Notes: generated by a model from the sequence alone, not told the origin. A DNA stretch of 64,000 nt from Neocallimastix lanati (nom. inval.) (GCA_016946835.1 JACVTC010000031.1:1281001-1345000); one strand, 5' to 3'. Counted from the stretch's first letter, positions 29,751 to 43,064 are shown. Translations and numbers: made by a program.

Positions 29751-30222
29751 ATATCTATATTTATATTTTATATTTATATCTATATCTATATTAAATTCAC
29801 AAGCTGTATCAGTTATAAATATATAGTATATAGGTATTACAAAGATATTTATGATTTATAGAAAGGTTGATCAATATTAATGATAAAAAAATAATTATTT
29901 GAAATAATTGTAATACTATTATAATATAAATAAATAAATAAAATTATTAAATAAAACTAATAATTAAAAAATACAATAAAAATTATTATAATCATAAATT
30001 TTTAAATAAAAATATTTAATAATAATGAAAAATTATATATAAACGATAATATGATAGATATATAATAATTATTAATACTATAAAATATATACTTTATATA
30101 TTAATATATAATATAAACACTAATACAAAAGATTTACTATATATTAATTTAATAATAGTTGTTTCAATATTAATAATGTAAAAAAAAAAAAAAAAGTTAA
30201 TAAAAATAATAATAATTATTAT

Positions 30223-30258
<36 letters not shown>

Positions 30259-30949
30259 TATAATAATAGTTGTATACTATGTTTACTTCATATTTAATGA
30301 TACTTTATTCTATTTTAATATATATATATATAGATAGATAGATAGATTGGAGAATTGTAATAGTAGATGGATTATTAAAGAAAGAATATTTAATATTAAA
30401 AAAAAAAAAAAAGAAAAAGAAAAAAAAAACAATGAATAAAGAAAGAAAAGTTAAAGATAAAGAACAAAAAAAAAAAAAAGTTATAAATAAAAGTAAACTA
30501 TCTTTATAAGAAAAAAAAAACCTATCTATAATACTAGTTTTAAATAAAAAAGTTTTTGAAATATTTTATTAAAAAAAAGCAAGAATTAATGAACTTCTTA
30601 AATCTTTGTTCTATTTATTTTCTTCAAAAGAATGACCTTAAAAATCATAGATAAGGACCACCGCCAACCTATTAAAACTAAAGTTATTAATTTATTTAGT
30701 TTAATCTTTTCAAAATTTAAATAAAAAAAAAAATTATTCTAATTTTATTATAAAATACTTTATAATAATTATATATACAAAAATTATATTTATTTTAAGA
30801 CAAATGCATGGTTTTATATTTATATATATATATATATTTTATAGTGATTTTTTTTATCTATTCTAATTCGTTTGTTATATAAACCAATAATTAATTATAT
30901 TATTATTATTAAATTAATATATAGTAAATGACAGAGTTAATATTATCCT
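29751..30949. other. Intergenic A/T-rich spacer
   Basis: Contains an AAT run at about 30225-30260, a GATA run near 30332, A-rich tracts, and one more complex patch at 30600-30680. No gene or RNA was recognised. Confidence 0.6.
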
Positions 30950-30964
30950 TTCTTGACCTATTCC

Positions 30965-30996
<32 letters not shown>

Positions 30997-31599
30997 TAAA
31001 CATATTCAACAATTTATTGGTTTATGTAATTATTATAGATACTTCCATATAAAAGATTCTGCTAAAAAGGCTGTACTACTCACAAGATTAATAAAAAAAA
31101 AAAAAAAAAAAATGTACCTTTTATCATGGACAACAATGCTTTATCAGCTTTTAAAATCCCTTAAGAACACTTTTAAATCCGCTGGCCTTTTCAAACAAGC
31201 TAACCCTTCATAACCTTTCTTCATTGAAACTGATTCAAGTAATTATACCATTGGTGTATTTTTTTTTTTTTTTTTTTTTTTTCCTATTTCGTTTTGCTCT
31301 AGTACGCTTCAACTGGCCGAGCTTAATTTTCTTATTTTTGATAAAAGAATTACTTTCAATTAAAGAGGCTGTTGTTACTTGACTTCATCAATCGAAAGGT
31401 GCAAAACATCAAATTGTTGTTTCTTTCAACCATAGAAACCTTCTTTTCAAGAAAAAAAAAAAAAAAAAACCTGAAAGACTTTTTCTCAACGTCAATATTC
31501 AATAAAGTATCTTCTTTTCTCATTTTGATTTTGTAAATTAAGTATAAATCTGGTCGTGGAAATAGAGCCAATTGTTTATCTCGAAAAGACTTGATTACA

Positions 31600-31602
<3 letters not shown>
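30950..31602 (+). mobile_element. Ty3/gypsy retrotransposon relic (reverse transcriptase end to RNase H)
   Basis: The + strand translates, with breaks, to recognisable gypsy pol: HIQQFIGLCNYYRYF (end of the reverse transcriptase), then FFIETDSSNYTIGV (start of RNase H), and KYKSGRGNRANCLSRKD at 31538-31590, the family's usual HYKPG..N..AD.LSR motif. It is dead. A TAA at 31211-31213 stands where a Lys codon is expected, the frame shifts several times, and expanded A or T runs (30964-30992, 31090-31110, 31259-31282, 31450-31470, 31602-31638) interrupt it. A - strand frame at 31356-31673 is only the antisense. No LTR was found. The complex stretch at 31770-31965 downstream may belong to the same element. 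Dictyostelid gypsy families include Skipper and DGLT-A; which one this is cannot be told. Confidence 0.85.
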
Positions 31603-31641
<39 letters not shown>

Positions 31642-31958
31642 TATGTCATCTGTTTTATTCTTAAACTTTCCAAAATTCTTTAAACCTTCATTCTTCTGTC
31701 GTATATAATAACAACTTCCATTTTTATGTAAAAAAAAAAAAAAAAAAAATTAAAAAAATTTTTATTTAAAATGTGATCTCATGCAACTATTAATGTATAT
31801 CATTCAGTACTACTTTTGCTAAAGAATTAAGAAACAAGGGTTGACACTAAACTTGGTATAGCCAATTAGCAACAATTTTGGTTGTGCAATACATTATAGA
31901 TGCTTGTAGTGACGTATATACGTTAAATATGACACAGCTCTCGGTTATACTTAATAGT

Positions 31959-31990
<32 letters not shown>

Positions 31991-32840
31991 GATATTGTGT
32001 AAAATGAAGGACGTCATATATGTTTATATAAATATATAAAAGTTTTTAAAAAAAAAATTTATTAAATTAAAAAATTTTTTTTTTTTTTTTAAAGACTTTT
32101 TCCAAGTTCTTCCAATTTTCCTTTCATAATCATAATTATTATAAGATAAGTACACTTTTTTTTTTTTTTTTTTTTTTTTTTTGATCAATTTTAATATATA
32201 TTTCATATTAAACATCTTGTAATTAAATATTGATCTGTTTTTTTTTTTTTTTTTTTTTTTTTTTTCAATATAACTGACATACATAAAGTGTTTATGAAAA
32301 ATATTTTTATTTTTAATGTCTTGAAAAAATAAAAAATATTTAATTATGGGAGTGGGGTATTTCTATGTGGCGTTTTAAAAAAAATTTTGAAAATTATTAA
32401 ATAAATAAATAAAAAAAAAAAAAAAAAAAAAAACCTCTTATTATAATATATATATCAACCGGATAATTCCTGTTTAATATCACGTGATTAAAATAGATCT
32501 ATTATTGCTCATGTATTGAATTTGATGGTTTCCATAAAATCTATAGTAAAATTAAATTTAAAAACATTAATATAAATAAATTACTAAACAAATAACTTCA
32601 CATATAAATAAATAAATATATAAATTAATTTATATATATGAGTATTATATATACATTATTAAATAAATAAAAATTAATTAATAAATGTTTAATTATTATA
32701 TTTAATCAATAAATTAAGAAAAATATTTGTAAAAAAAAATAAAAAATTAATAAAAGTAGTATTTTCAAATCTGGAATTACATTCTTAAATTTGTAAATAA
32801 TATTATTAATTGTAAAATAAAAAATTTCTAAGAAAAAAAA

Positions 32841-32874
<34 letters not shown>

Positions 32875-32875
32875 A
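31603..32875. other. Intergenic: homopolymer tracts and unassigned complex patch
   Basis: 31770-31965 has balanced composition (for example GACGTATATACG and GACACAGCTCTCGG) but no frame or RNA signature, and is probably eroded retroelement DNA. A/T homopolymers follow. 32340-32520 holds small G-rich and CACGTG-containing patches that may be upstream elements of the next gene. An A-run of about 34 bases directly precedes its start codon, a normal dictyostelid leader. Confidence 0.5.
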
Positions 32876-33508
32876 ATGTCTTGGGCTGAATTTTTTAAAC
32901 AAAATGAAAAACTTATTAACCATATAAAAAATCAATTAGAAGATTCATTATATACACCAACTCAAAGTGAAGTATTTGAAATATTTGAAAGAGTTCCTTT
33001 TGAAAAGTTAAAGGTTGTTATTGTTGGAGAAAGACCATATGAAGATCCTTCCGTTGCATCAGGTGTTGCTTTTTCTTCAAAAGATAACCTAAATACACCT
33101 TTAATGTTAGAAAGAATATATGAAGAATTAGAACGTAGCATTTCTACTTTTAAATCTCCTATAAATAATCGACTAGATAAATGGCTTGAAGAAGGCATTT
33201 TTTTATGTAATTTTTGTTTCACTTGTCCAATAGATGATTATAAGTATAAAAAAACATATTATTTATTATGGGAACCTTTTATTAATAATTTAGTAAGTTA
33301 TATATCAGAACATTGTTCAGTCATATTTATGCTATTTGGTTATAGAGCAAATACTCTTCTTCCCTCTATTAATGAAATTAATTGTTCAGTAATTGATGTA
33401 CCTGATCCTGTTTTTAATTATAAACAATTTAAAGGATGTAATTGCTTTCAAAAAGCAAGACAAATGGCTGGTAATCTTGGTTATACTATCAATTGGAATT
33501 TACGATAA
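32876..33508 (+). CDS. Uracil-DNA-glycosylase-fold protein without catalytic residues
   Basis: Single exon, 210 residues, with the whole family-1 UDG fold visible in order: KVVIVGERPYEDPSVASGVAFS (46-67, uracil-pocket loop), NTPLMLERIYEELE (73-86), LDKWLEEGIFLCNFCFT (100-116), WEPFINNLVSYIS, SVIFMLFGYRA, then DVPDPVF (174-180) and FKGCNCFQKA. Tyr55, Phe66 and Asn112 of the uracil pocket are kept. The water-activating Asp of the GQDPYH motif is Arg53 and its His is Glu56; the HPSPLS motif reads VPDPVF, so the catalytic His is Val175. Known chemistry of the family predicts no glycosylase activity. It may still bind DNA or uracil, or act as a scaffold; that is inference. The frame is intact with dictyostelid codon use, so it does not look like a pseudogene. 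The start is preceded by an A-run ending AAACAATG. No N-terminal extension for PCNA or RPA binding or mitochondrial import is present. An active paralogue is expected elsewhere. Confidence 0.8.
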   Translation: MSWAEFFKQNEKLINHIKNQLEDSLYTPTQSEVFEIFERVPFEKLKVVIVGERPYEDPSVASGVAFSSKDNLNTPLMLERIYEELERSISTFKSPINNRLDKWLEEGIFLCNFCFTCPIDDYKYKKTYYLLWEPFINNLVSYISEHCSVIFMLFGYRANTLLPSINEINCSVIDVPDPVFNYKQFKGCNCFQKARQMAGNLGYTINWNLR

Positions 33509-34501
33509 ATATATTTAATTTTTATTATAAAATTAAATTAATGGAAATGCTAATCTATTATAAGAAAATTATTAATTTTTTTTTTTAAAGCTATATATAT
33601 ATATTTCTTAATTATTTTGTATCATCTAATATTATATTATATATGGGTTTAATCTTGTAATATTTTTACCTTTTTTTTTTTTTTTTAAAACATTAATAAT
33701 TCTTATATAATTTTTTTTTTTTTAAATATTAATTACTATACCATTATAATAATTTGCCATAAATTATATTTTATAATATTAATCATTCTAATTATTCCTT
33801 AGCATTATTTAATATATATATATTTAGTAATTTATAAAAAAAATTTTTTAATAAAATAATTTTTAATATATAAATAATTTATAAAAAAAAATTTTTTTTT
33901 ATGGTTTTTATTTGTGTAAAAAAAAAAAAAAAGAACCATTATTTTTTTTTTAAAAAAAAAAATAGGGAATATTATAGAAATAAAGCTTTTTTTTTTTTTA
34001 TTTTATTTTATTTATTAATTTTTATTATTATATATATTTTTTTAAAATAAATATTATTGATTTATTAGTAATAATTAAATATATTTTTATAAAAAAAAAA
34101 AAAATAAGTTTATATTTTAAATTATTTAATTATTATTTATTATAAAAAATATTATTTTTATTCATATATATATTTTTTGATATCTTTTTTTTAATAATTT
34201 ATTATTTAATCTTATTTATAATTATAATTATTTTATAATAAAAAATAAAATAAAATAAAAAAAAAGGTGTATCTATATATATTAATATTTGATATTATCA
34301 ATTATTACTATTGAATATTCTTAATATTCATTTTTTATTATTATTTTTTAAAATTTTTATACTGATTATAGAACAAATATTATTTACATATAAAAAAAAA
34401 GTTTATTACAAAAAAAAAAATATGTATTATATATATATACTAAAATAAATTTTAACCAATCATCATCAAAAAATAAAAAAAATTTTAAATTTAATATTAT
34501 A

Positions 34502-34536
<35 letters not shown>

Positions 34537-35496
34537 TTTACGTTTAAAATTTTACTCTAATTTTTAAATTTGTTTTTATTATTATGGTATTAATATTTTA
34601 AAAGAAAAAAAAAAGAGTAAAAAGTTATCTTTTTTTTTTTTTATTATTATATTTGAAATTTAAGAATAGACAAATAGAAATATTATAAAGCTATTTTATA
34701 TTTCAAATAAAAAGTATTTTTTATTAAAACAAATTACAACAAATTACAACTTATTTATAAACTTTAATAATACTAATAATAAAAAAAAAAAAAAAACAAT
34801 AATAAAATATTTTAATTTTATTAAATATTAGTTTTATCCATTAATAATAATAACAAATATATAAAAATATTGTGAAAAACGCTAATTTATAAACTATATT
34901 CAAATTAAAGTAATAAATCTTTAAATTTATTTATATTATTCATATTAATAAATATTTTTATTTTTATTATTATTATTTTTTAAAAGTAACAAATTTATGT
35001 CGAAATCATTGGAAATATTATATTTTATGATATTAGAATAAACATATATATAAAGAGTAATAATATTTAGAAAATTTTAATTCTGGAAATGCTATAATAA
35101 TAATAATAATAATAATAAAGGAAAAAGAATAGAAAGAAAAATATTTAAATAATATATATATATATTATTTTTTGTGTATTAGTACTGAAATGTATTATAT
35201 ATAAATATTACATAAATAATATATTATATATAAAGTTAAATATTATTAAATATGATCAAGTAAAAATAATATTCATAAAGATTAAGAAACAGGAGAAAGA
35301 TACAATAAAAAAATAAATAAATAAAATAAAAATAAAATAAAATAAAAATATAAAGATTAATATGTTTAAAAATAAAAAAATGATATAATAATAATAAAAA
35401 AATTTCATAAAATCTTAAATATAAAAATAATAATTGTTGAAAAGAATAAATAAATAAACTAATTATTATATATAGTATAATATATATAATTAGAAA
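33509..35496. other. Intergenic / pyr1-3 upstream region
   Basis: Nearly 2 kb of A/T-rich DNA with homopolymers and no supported gene. The last 400 bases should hold the pyr1-3 promoter, but no defined element stands out. Confidence 0.5.
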
Positions 35497-38400
35497 ATGT
35501 CATCAGCAACTTTTCAATCCGAAACTGTCCCAAACCCACCAGTTCATGCTATCATAGAAGAAAACCCAGTTATTGGTACTCTTTACTTAAAAGATAATAC
35601 TGCTTTCCAAGGTATTTCTTTTGGTGCAGAACATTCCATTGCTGGTGAATGTGTTTTCCAAACTGGTGAGAATTTTTTTTTTATATATATAATTTTTGAT
35701 ATTATTAATCGAGCAATTCTATAAATTAATATATATATTTATTGATTTAATGTATTAACTAAAATTATTTTATTTACTACTTTTCTTTTGACCTATATTA
35801 TTAAACATTAAAATATTTTATCTTTCTGTTACATAACTTTTTTTTTTTCTCGGTGGCTTATTAAATATAATTTTAAATAATGAATTAATAATTAATACAT
35901 TAAAAAAAAAAAAAAATTAAAAATGAAATTTTATTATGATTACATTTATATAAATCAATTATCAAATATAAAAATTTAAATTTAATAATAATAAAGGTAT
36001 GGTCGGTTATCCAGAATCTTTAACTGATCCTTCTTACAGAGGACAAATTCTTGTTTTAACTTTCCCATTAGTTGGTAATTATGGTGTTCCTTCAAGAGAT
36101 GAAGTTGAAAAAGAATTAAATAATTTACCAAAATACTTTGAATCTTCACAAATTCATATTGCTGGTTTAATTATCGGTCAATATTCTCTTGACTTTTCAC
36201 ATTATTTAGCAAAAACTTCATTATCCGATTGGTTAAAGGAAAACAATGTTCCAGCTTTATATGGTATTGATACAAGAGCATTAACTAAAAAGATTAGAAA
36301 CCAGGGTGTTTTGTTAGGTAAGATTTTATTCCCAAAATCTGTTGTTGGTGATAACAAAAAATTTGTTGATCCAAATGCTCCAAATTGGTTAAAGGAATTA
36401 GATGATGTTGAATGGCATGATCCAAATACTCGTAATTTAGTTGCTGAAGTTTCAACAAAGGAAGTTCAATACTATAAGGCTGATCCAAGTATTGCTGTTA
36501 AGGGTCCAGATGGTAAAACTCTTCAAATTTTAGTTATTGATGTCGGTATGAAGAATAATCAAATTAGATGTTTTGTTAAGCGTGGTGTTGATATTAAAGT
36601 TGTTCCATGGGATTACGATTTCCTTAACGATAATGACTATGATGCTGTTTTTGTTAGTAATGGTCCAGGTGATCCAAGTTCCTTAAAAATCACTATTGAA
36701 CATTTAAGAGCTCAAATTAAAAAACAAAACAAGCCAATGTTTGGTATTTGTCTCGGTCACCAACTTATATCTTTAGCTGCTGGAGCTAAAACTAGAAAGA
36801 TGAAGTTTGGTAATCGTGGTCATAATATTCCATGTACCGATATGAAGACTGGTCGTTGTTTCATTACTTCTCAAAACCACGGTTATGCTGTTGATGCTGA
36901 CACTTTACCAGAAGGTTGGAAGGAATACTTTGTTAATGCTAATGATGCCTCTAATGAAGGTATTTACCATGAAACTCTTCCATACTTCAGTGTCCAATTC
37001 CACCCAGAAGCTACTCCTGGTCCAAAGGATACTGAGTTCTTATTCGATGACTTTATTTCCATTGTTAAGAAATGTAAGGAAGAAAATAAATTAGTTTCTT
37101 TACCACAAAAGGAAAAGGTAAACACTCCAAAGCGTGTTAACATTCGTAAGGTTTTAATTTTAGGTTCTGGTGGTTTATCTATTGGTCAAGCTGGTGAATT
37201 CGATTACTCTGGTTCTCAAGCTATTAAGGCTTTCAAGGAAGAAGGTATCTACACTATCTTAATTAATCCAAACATTGCTACCATTCAAACTTCTCAAGGT
37301 CTTGCTGATAAGATCTACTTCCTTCCAGTTACTGCTGATTTCGTTCGTAAGGTTATTCGTCACGAAAAACCAGATGGAATTTGCTGTACTTTTGGTGGTC
37401 AAACTGCTTTAAATGTTGGTGTTAAGTTGAAGAATGAATTTGCAGGTTTAGGTGTTAAGGTTTTAGGTACTCCAATTGAAACCATTGAAATGACTGAAGA
37501 TCGTGAATTATTCGCTCAAGCTTTATATGAAATTAATGAAAAGTGTGCTAAGAGTGAAGCCGCTTCTTCACTTGAAGAAGCTATTGAAGCTGCTAACCGT
37601 ATTCAGTACCCATTAATTATTCGTGCTGCTTATACTCTTGGTGGTTTAGGTTCTGGTTTCGCTGAAAATGAGGAACAATTGAGAGATATTTGTAACAAGG
37701 CTTTCGCTACCAGTCCACAAGTTTTAGTTGAAAGATCCATGAAGGGTTGGAAGGAAATTGAATACGAAGTCGTTAGAGATATTAATGACAATTGTGTTAC
37801 CGTTTGTAATATGGAAAACTTTGACCCATTAGGTATTCACACTGGTGATTCTATTGTTGTTGCTCCATCTCAAACTCTTTCTGATGAAGATTACATGATG
37901 CTCCGTAACACTGCTATCAATGTTGTTCGTCACTTGGGTGTTATTGGTGAATGTAACATTCAATACGCCCTTAACCCACAATCAAAGGAATACTGTATTA
38001 TTGAAGTTAATGCTCGTCTTTCCAGATCTTCTGCTTTAGCTTCTAAGGCTACTGGTTACCCATTAGCCTTTGTTGCTGCTAAGTTAGCTTTAGGTATTCC
38101 ATTAACTGAAGTTATGAACAATGTTACCAAGTCTACAATTGCTTGTTTCGAACCAAGTTTAGATTATTGTATTGTTAAGATTCCAAGATGGGATTTAAAG
38201 AAATTCAACAGAGTTAGTACTAAGATTTCTTCCTCAATGAAGAGTGTTGGTGAAGTTATGGCCATCGGTAGAACCTTTGAAGAAACTATTCAAAAGGCTA
38301 TTCGTGCTGTTGATGATTCCTTCATCGGTTTTGGTATGGACAAGAACATTCCATCTCTTGAAGATGAATTAATTCACCCATCTGATCAACGTTTATTCGC

Positions 38401-41400
38401 TATTGGTAATGCTTTCCATAAAGGTTACACTGTTGATAAGATTTGGGAATTAACCAGTATTGATAAGTGGTTCCTTAACAAACTTAAGAACATTGTCGAT
38501 TTAGAACAAAAGATTGCCAACTATACTCCATCAACCCTTCCAAGAGGTCTTTTATTAAATTCTAAGCAATTAGGTTTTTCTGATGTTCAACTTGCTAAGA
38601 TCTTACAAACTTCCGAATTAGCTATTAGAAAGATTCGTACTGATTATCAAATTAGACCATTCGTTAAACAAATTGATACAGTTGCTGCTGAATTCCCATG
38701 TTACACCAACTATTTATATATGACCTATAATGCTGTTGAGCATGATATTGAATTTAATGATCATGGTGTCATGGTTCTTGGTAGTGGTGTCTACCGTATT
38801 GGTAGTAGTGTTGAATTTGATTGGTGTGCTGTTCGTGCCATTCGTACCTTACGTGAAAACCATGTCAAGACCATTATGGTTAATTACAACCCAGAAACTG
38901 TCAGTACAGATTATGATGAAGCCGATAGATTATACTTTGAAACTTTAACTCTCGAAAGAGTTTTAGATATTTACGAAATTGAAAACTCTGAAGGTGTTAT
39001 CATTTCTATGGGTGGTCAAACACCAAACAACATTGCTTTACGTTTACATCGTCAAAATGTCAAGATTTTAGGTACTTCTCCAGAAATGATTGATAATGCC
39101 GAAAACAGATACAAGTTCTCTCGTATGTTAGATAAAATTGGTGTCGATCAACCACAATGGAAGGAATTAACCAGTATCAATGAAGCCTCAAAGTTCTGTG
39201 AAGATGTTGGTTACCCAGTTCTTGTTAGACCTTCTTACGTCCTTTCCGGTGCTGCTATGAACGTTGTATACTCCGAAAACGATTTACAAAACTTCTTAGA
39301 ACAAGCTACTGCCGTCTCCAGAGAATATCCAGTCGTTATTACCAAGTATATCGAAGAAGCAAAGGAAATTGAAATGGATGCTGTAGCACTTAACGGTAAA
39401 TTAATTATGCACGTCATTTCTGAACACGTTGAAAATGCTGGTGTCCACTCTGGTGATGCTACTTTAGTTTTACCACCACAAGATTTAGATCCAGAAACTA
39501 TAAAGAAACTCGAAAATGCTACAAGAAAGATTGGTATGGCCTTAAATGTTACTGGTCCATACAACATTCAATTCATTGCCAAGAACAATGAAATTAAGGT
39601 TATTGAATGTAACGTCAGATCTTCTAGATCCTTCCCATTTGTTTCTAAGGTTGTTGGTATTGATTTAATTGAATTAGCCACTAAGGTTATGCTCAACTTA
39701 CCAATTGATACTGAAAAATTAGAAAATGTTACCTACGATCGTGTTGCTGTTAAGGTACCACAATTCAGTTTCAGTAGACTTACTGGTGCAGATCCAGTTC
39801 TTGGTGTTGAAATGGCTTCCACTGGTGAAGTTGCTTGTTTCGGTGACAATAAGTATGAGGCTTACTTAAAGGCTCTTCTTTCTACTGGTTTCACCCTTCC
39901 AAAGAAGAATATTTTATTATCTATTGGTTCTTACAAGGAAAAGGTTGAATTCTTACCATCTGTAAAGCGTCTTCATGAAATGGGATTCCAACTCTATGCT
40001 ACTTCCGGTACTGCTGATTTCATTCACGAACACGGTATTCCAGTCAAATACTTAGAAGCCATTGATAATGAAAAGGGTCCATACCAAGAATACAGTCTTT
40101 CTCAACATTTATCCAATAACCTTATTGATTTGTATATTAACTTACCATCTAAGAACAGATTCAGACGTCCAGCTAGCTACATTAGTACTGGTTACAAGAC
40201 TAGAAGAATGGCTGTTGATTTAGCTGTTCCACTTATTACTAACATTAAGTGTGCTAAACTTTTCGTTGAAGCTCTCAGCAGAAACTTTAAGTTTGAAATT
40301 TCATCCAACGATTTCAAGACCAGTCACCATACTGCTCAAATTCCAGGTTTAATTAATGTTCAAACCTTCTTCCATAACATCTCCAGCGACAAGGTCCATG
40401 AAACCGAAAGTTTCTCTAATCTTACTAAGGGTGCAATTGCTGGTGGTTTCACTGTGTCCAGTCTTATGCCAGTAGGTGATAACTGTATTCTTAGTAACAA
40501 TACTGAATTACAAAACACCCACAACAACTGTCACGGTAAGGCATACACGGATTACATTCTTAATGCCTATGCTACTCCAAAGAATATTAAAGAAATTGAT
40601 GATATCATTAGCGATACCACTTCCTTATTCATTCCACTTGTAGACAGTTACCCTGTTAACTTAAAGGATAAGGTGAATGAAATTATTGAATTCTTAAATA
40701 AGTGGCCAGCCTCCTTCCCAGTAGTTGCTGATGCTAAGAATGCTGATTTAGCTGCCTTCTTATTCCTTGCTAACTTACAAAAAAGACCTGTTCACATTAC
40801 TAATGTCACTACCGAACAAGATATTAATTTAATTTCTATCAGTAAAGAGAAGGGTGTAAAGGTTACCTGTGATGTTAATGTTTACAATCTCTTCCTTACC
40901 AATGAAGACTATGATTCTAAGTACCTTTCTTCCCCATCTGATGTAGATGCTCTCTGGGCTAACATCGATGTCATTGACTGTTTCTCTGTTGGTTCAACTC
41001 CATACTATCTTGCTAAGGAATGTGGTCATGTTAGTACTTCTGTTGGTCTTGAAGAAGCTCTTCCATTATTATTAACCGCTGTAAACGATGGTCGTCTTAC
41101 TCTTAATGATGTTGTTGACCGTTTATACAACAACCCACGTAGTATCTTCGATGTTCCAGAACAAACCAATACTTACGTTGAAATTGAACTTGACCGAAAG
41201 ATTGATGTTGTTAAGGATAGTTTCGAAACTTCTAACCTTGAGTGGTCTGCATTAGAAGGTAAGACTCTATACGGTCATGTTCACCGTACCGTTATTAGAG
41301 GTCAAACCGTTTACTTGGATGGTGCTTTCTTCCCAGAGGCTGTTAAGGGTCGTGACTTATCTGCTATTGTTAATATTACTAATACTCCACATGTTCCAAA

Positions 41401-42586
41401 GGAAACAACACTTATTGCCGCCTCACCAAAGAGTCCAAGAAGAGTGAGAACCGTTTCCTTATCCGAAAGTACCGAAAATTCACTTTTAAGATCCATTTCC
41501 GAACAATCTGGATTATCTAGCTTAATGAAGTCCCAAATTAAGCCACGTATGTCAATGTCCATGGCCGTCGAACCACCAAAGAGTATCTTGAGAAACCCAC
41601 GTTCTCAATACATTGCTGAACTTCCAAACTCTTTATCTTCTATCTTTGGAGGTGCTTCTCCATTCTACAAGCAACATATTCTTAGTGTTCGTCAATTTGA
41701 TCGTGATAATCTTCACTTATTATTCGGTGTGGCTCAAGAAATGCGTACTATTGTTGAGAGACAAGGTTACATTCCATTATTAACTGGCAGAATTCTTTGT
41801 ACTGCTTTCTATGAACCATCCACTCGTACCTGCTCTTCCTTCGAAACAGCTATGTTAAGATTAGGTGGTTCTGTTGTTCCAATCAAGGAAAGTACTTCCT
41901 CTGTCACTAAGGGTGAAACCCTTCAAGATACTATTAGAACTGTTGGTATGTATGCTGATGTCATTGCTCTTCGTCATCCAAAACCAGGAGCTGCTGCTTT
42001 AGCTGCTAAATATTCTACTATTCCAATCATTAATGCTGGTGATGGTATTGGTGAACATCCAACACAAGCCTTCTTAGATGCTTTCACTATTCGTGAAGAA
42101 TTAGGTACCTTGAATAACTTAACCATTACTCTTGTTGGTGATTTAAAGAATGGTCGTACTGTACACTCTCTTTGCAGACTTCTTAGTAACTATCAAATCA
42201 AGATTAACTATGTTTCTCCAGATTCCTTAAAGATGCCAAGAGAAATTATTGACGAACTTGATAAGATGAATGTTCAACAAAAGGAATACACTGATTTAAA
42301 CGAAGTTATTGCTGATACTGATGTTCTTTATGTTACTCGTATTCAAAAGGAACGTTTCTCAAGTGAAGAAGAATATAAAAAGGTATTTAACTCTTACATT
42401 ATTACTAACTCTGTATTAAGTGCTGCTAAATCTAGTATGATTGTTATGCATCCACTTCCACGTGTTAATGAAATTTCTCCAGAAGTCGATTTCGATCCAC
42501 GTGCTGCTTACTTCCGTCAAATGAAATATGGTTTATATGTTAGAATGGCTTTACTTTCATTAGTATTAGGAAAACGTAATTTATAA
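35497..42586 (+). CDS. pyr1-3: CAD-type pyrimidine synthesis protein (CPSase/ATCase, with degenerate DHOase-like domain)
   Basis: Exons 35497-35665 and 35997-42586 (331-base intron) encode about 2252 residues. In order: carbamoyl-phosphate synthetase small chain, class I glutaminase (Cys308 in GICLGHQ; His392 and Glu394 in FHPEA), two ATP-grasp synthetase halves (from about 440, [16 protein letters not shown], and from about 980, [12 protein letters not shown]), an MGS-like regulatory domain (about 1360-1500), a dihydroorotase-like domain (about 1505-1780), a linker with [11 protein letters not shown] (Ser1877), and aspartate transcarbamylase (about 1947-2252, with FYEPSTRT at 1994-2001 and HPLPR). 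It catalyses the first steps of UMP synthesis in the cytosol. In the DHOase-like domain the DVHVH motif reads NVQTF, the metal-bridging Lys segment is FIPLV, HAE is DAK, HICHV is HITNV, and DHAPH is GSTPY, so the binuclear metal site is gone. The 42-kb end is G/C-rich and highly codon-biased, typical of strong expression. AATAAA lies at 42591. Confidence 0.97.
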
Positions 42587-42620
42587 ATTCAATAAATTAA
42601 CATATTGAAATCACACACAT

Positions 42621-42653
<33 letters not shown>

Positions 42654-43020
42654 AAAAACTGAAAACTGAAAACTAAAAACTAAAAACTAAAAAAAAAAAA
42701 AAAAAATTAGAAAAGTAAAATTAAAAGAAAATTTACTTTTGTAATTTAAAATTTTTTAATTTTTTATTTTTTATTTTTTCTATTTTTTTTTTTTTTTTTT
42801 TTTTTTTTATTTTATTTTGAAAAGTCCTTTATTTAGATTGATCAATATTATTTATAATTATAATAATATTTATAATTTTTTTTATATAAACTTTTTTTTA
42901 TTACTTAATTTTTTGTTAATTATCGAAGGGGAAAAAAAAATAATAAGAATTATTAAAAAAAAATAATTATAACAATAATAATAATAATGTAGTTGCTATA
43001 TGAAAAAAATATTAATTTAT

Positions 43021-43064
<44 letters not shown>

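Noticed and set aside
31356-31673. Open frame on the - strand
   Set aside because: Antisense of the gypsy RNase H relic; Phe runs come from the A-tracts.
32024-32284. Lys-rich open frame on the - strand
   Set aside because: Built from T-homopolymers read in reverse; no conserved sequence.
36294-41562. Open frames opposite or out of frame with pyr1-3 (for example 36294-36488, 39235-39567, 41311-41562)
   Set aside because: Shadows of a highly biased coding sequence; the + strand frame explains the region fully.
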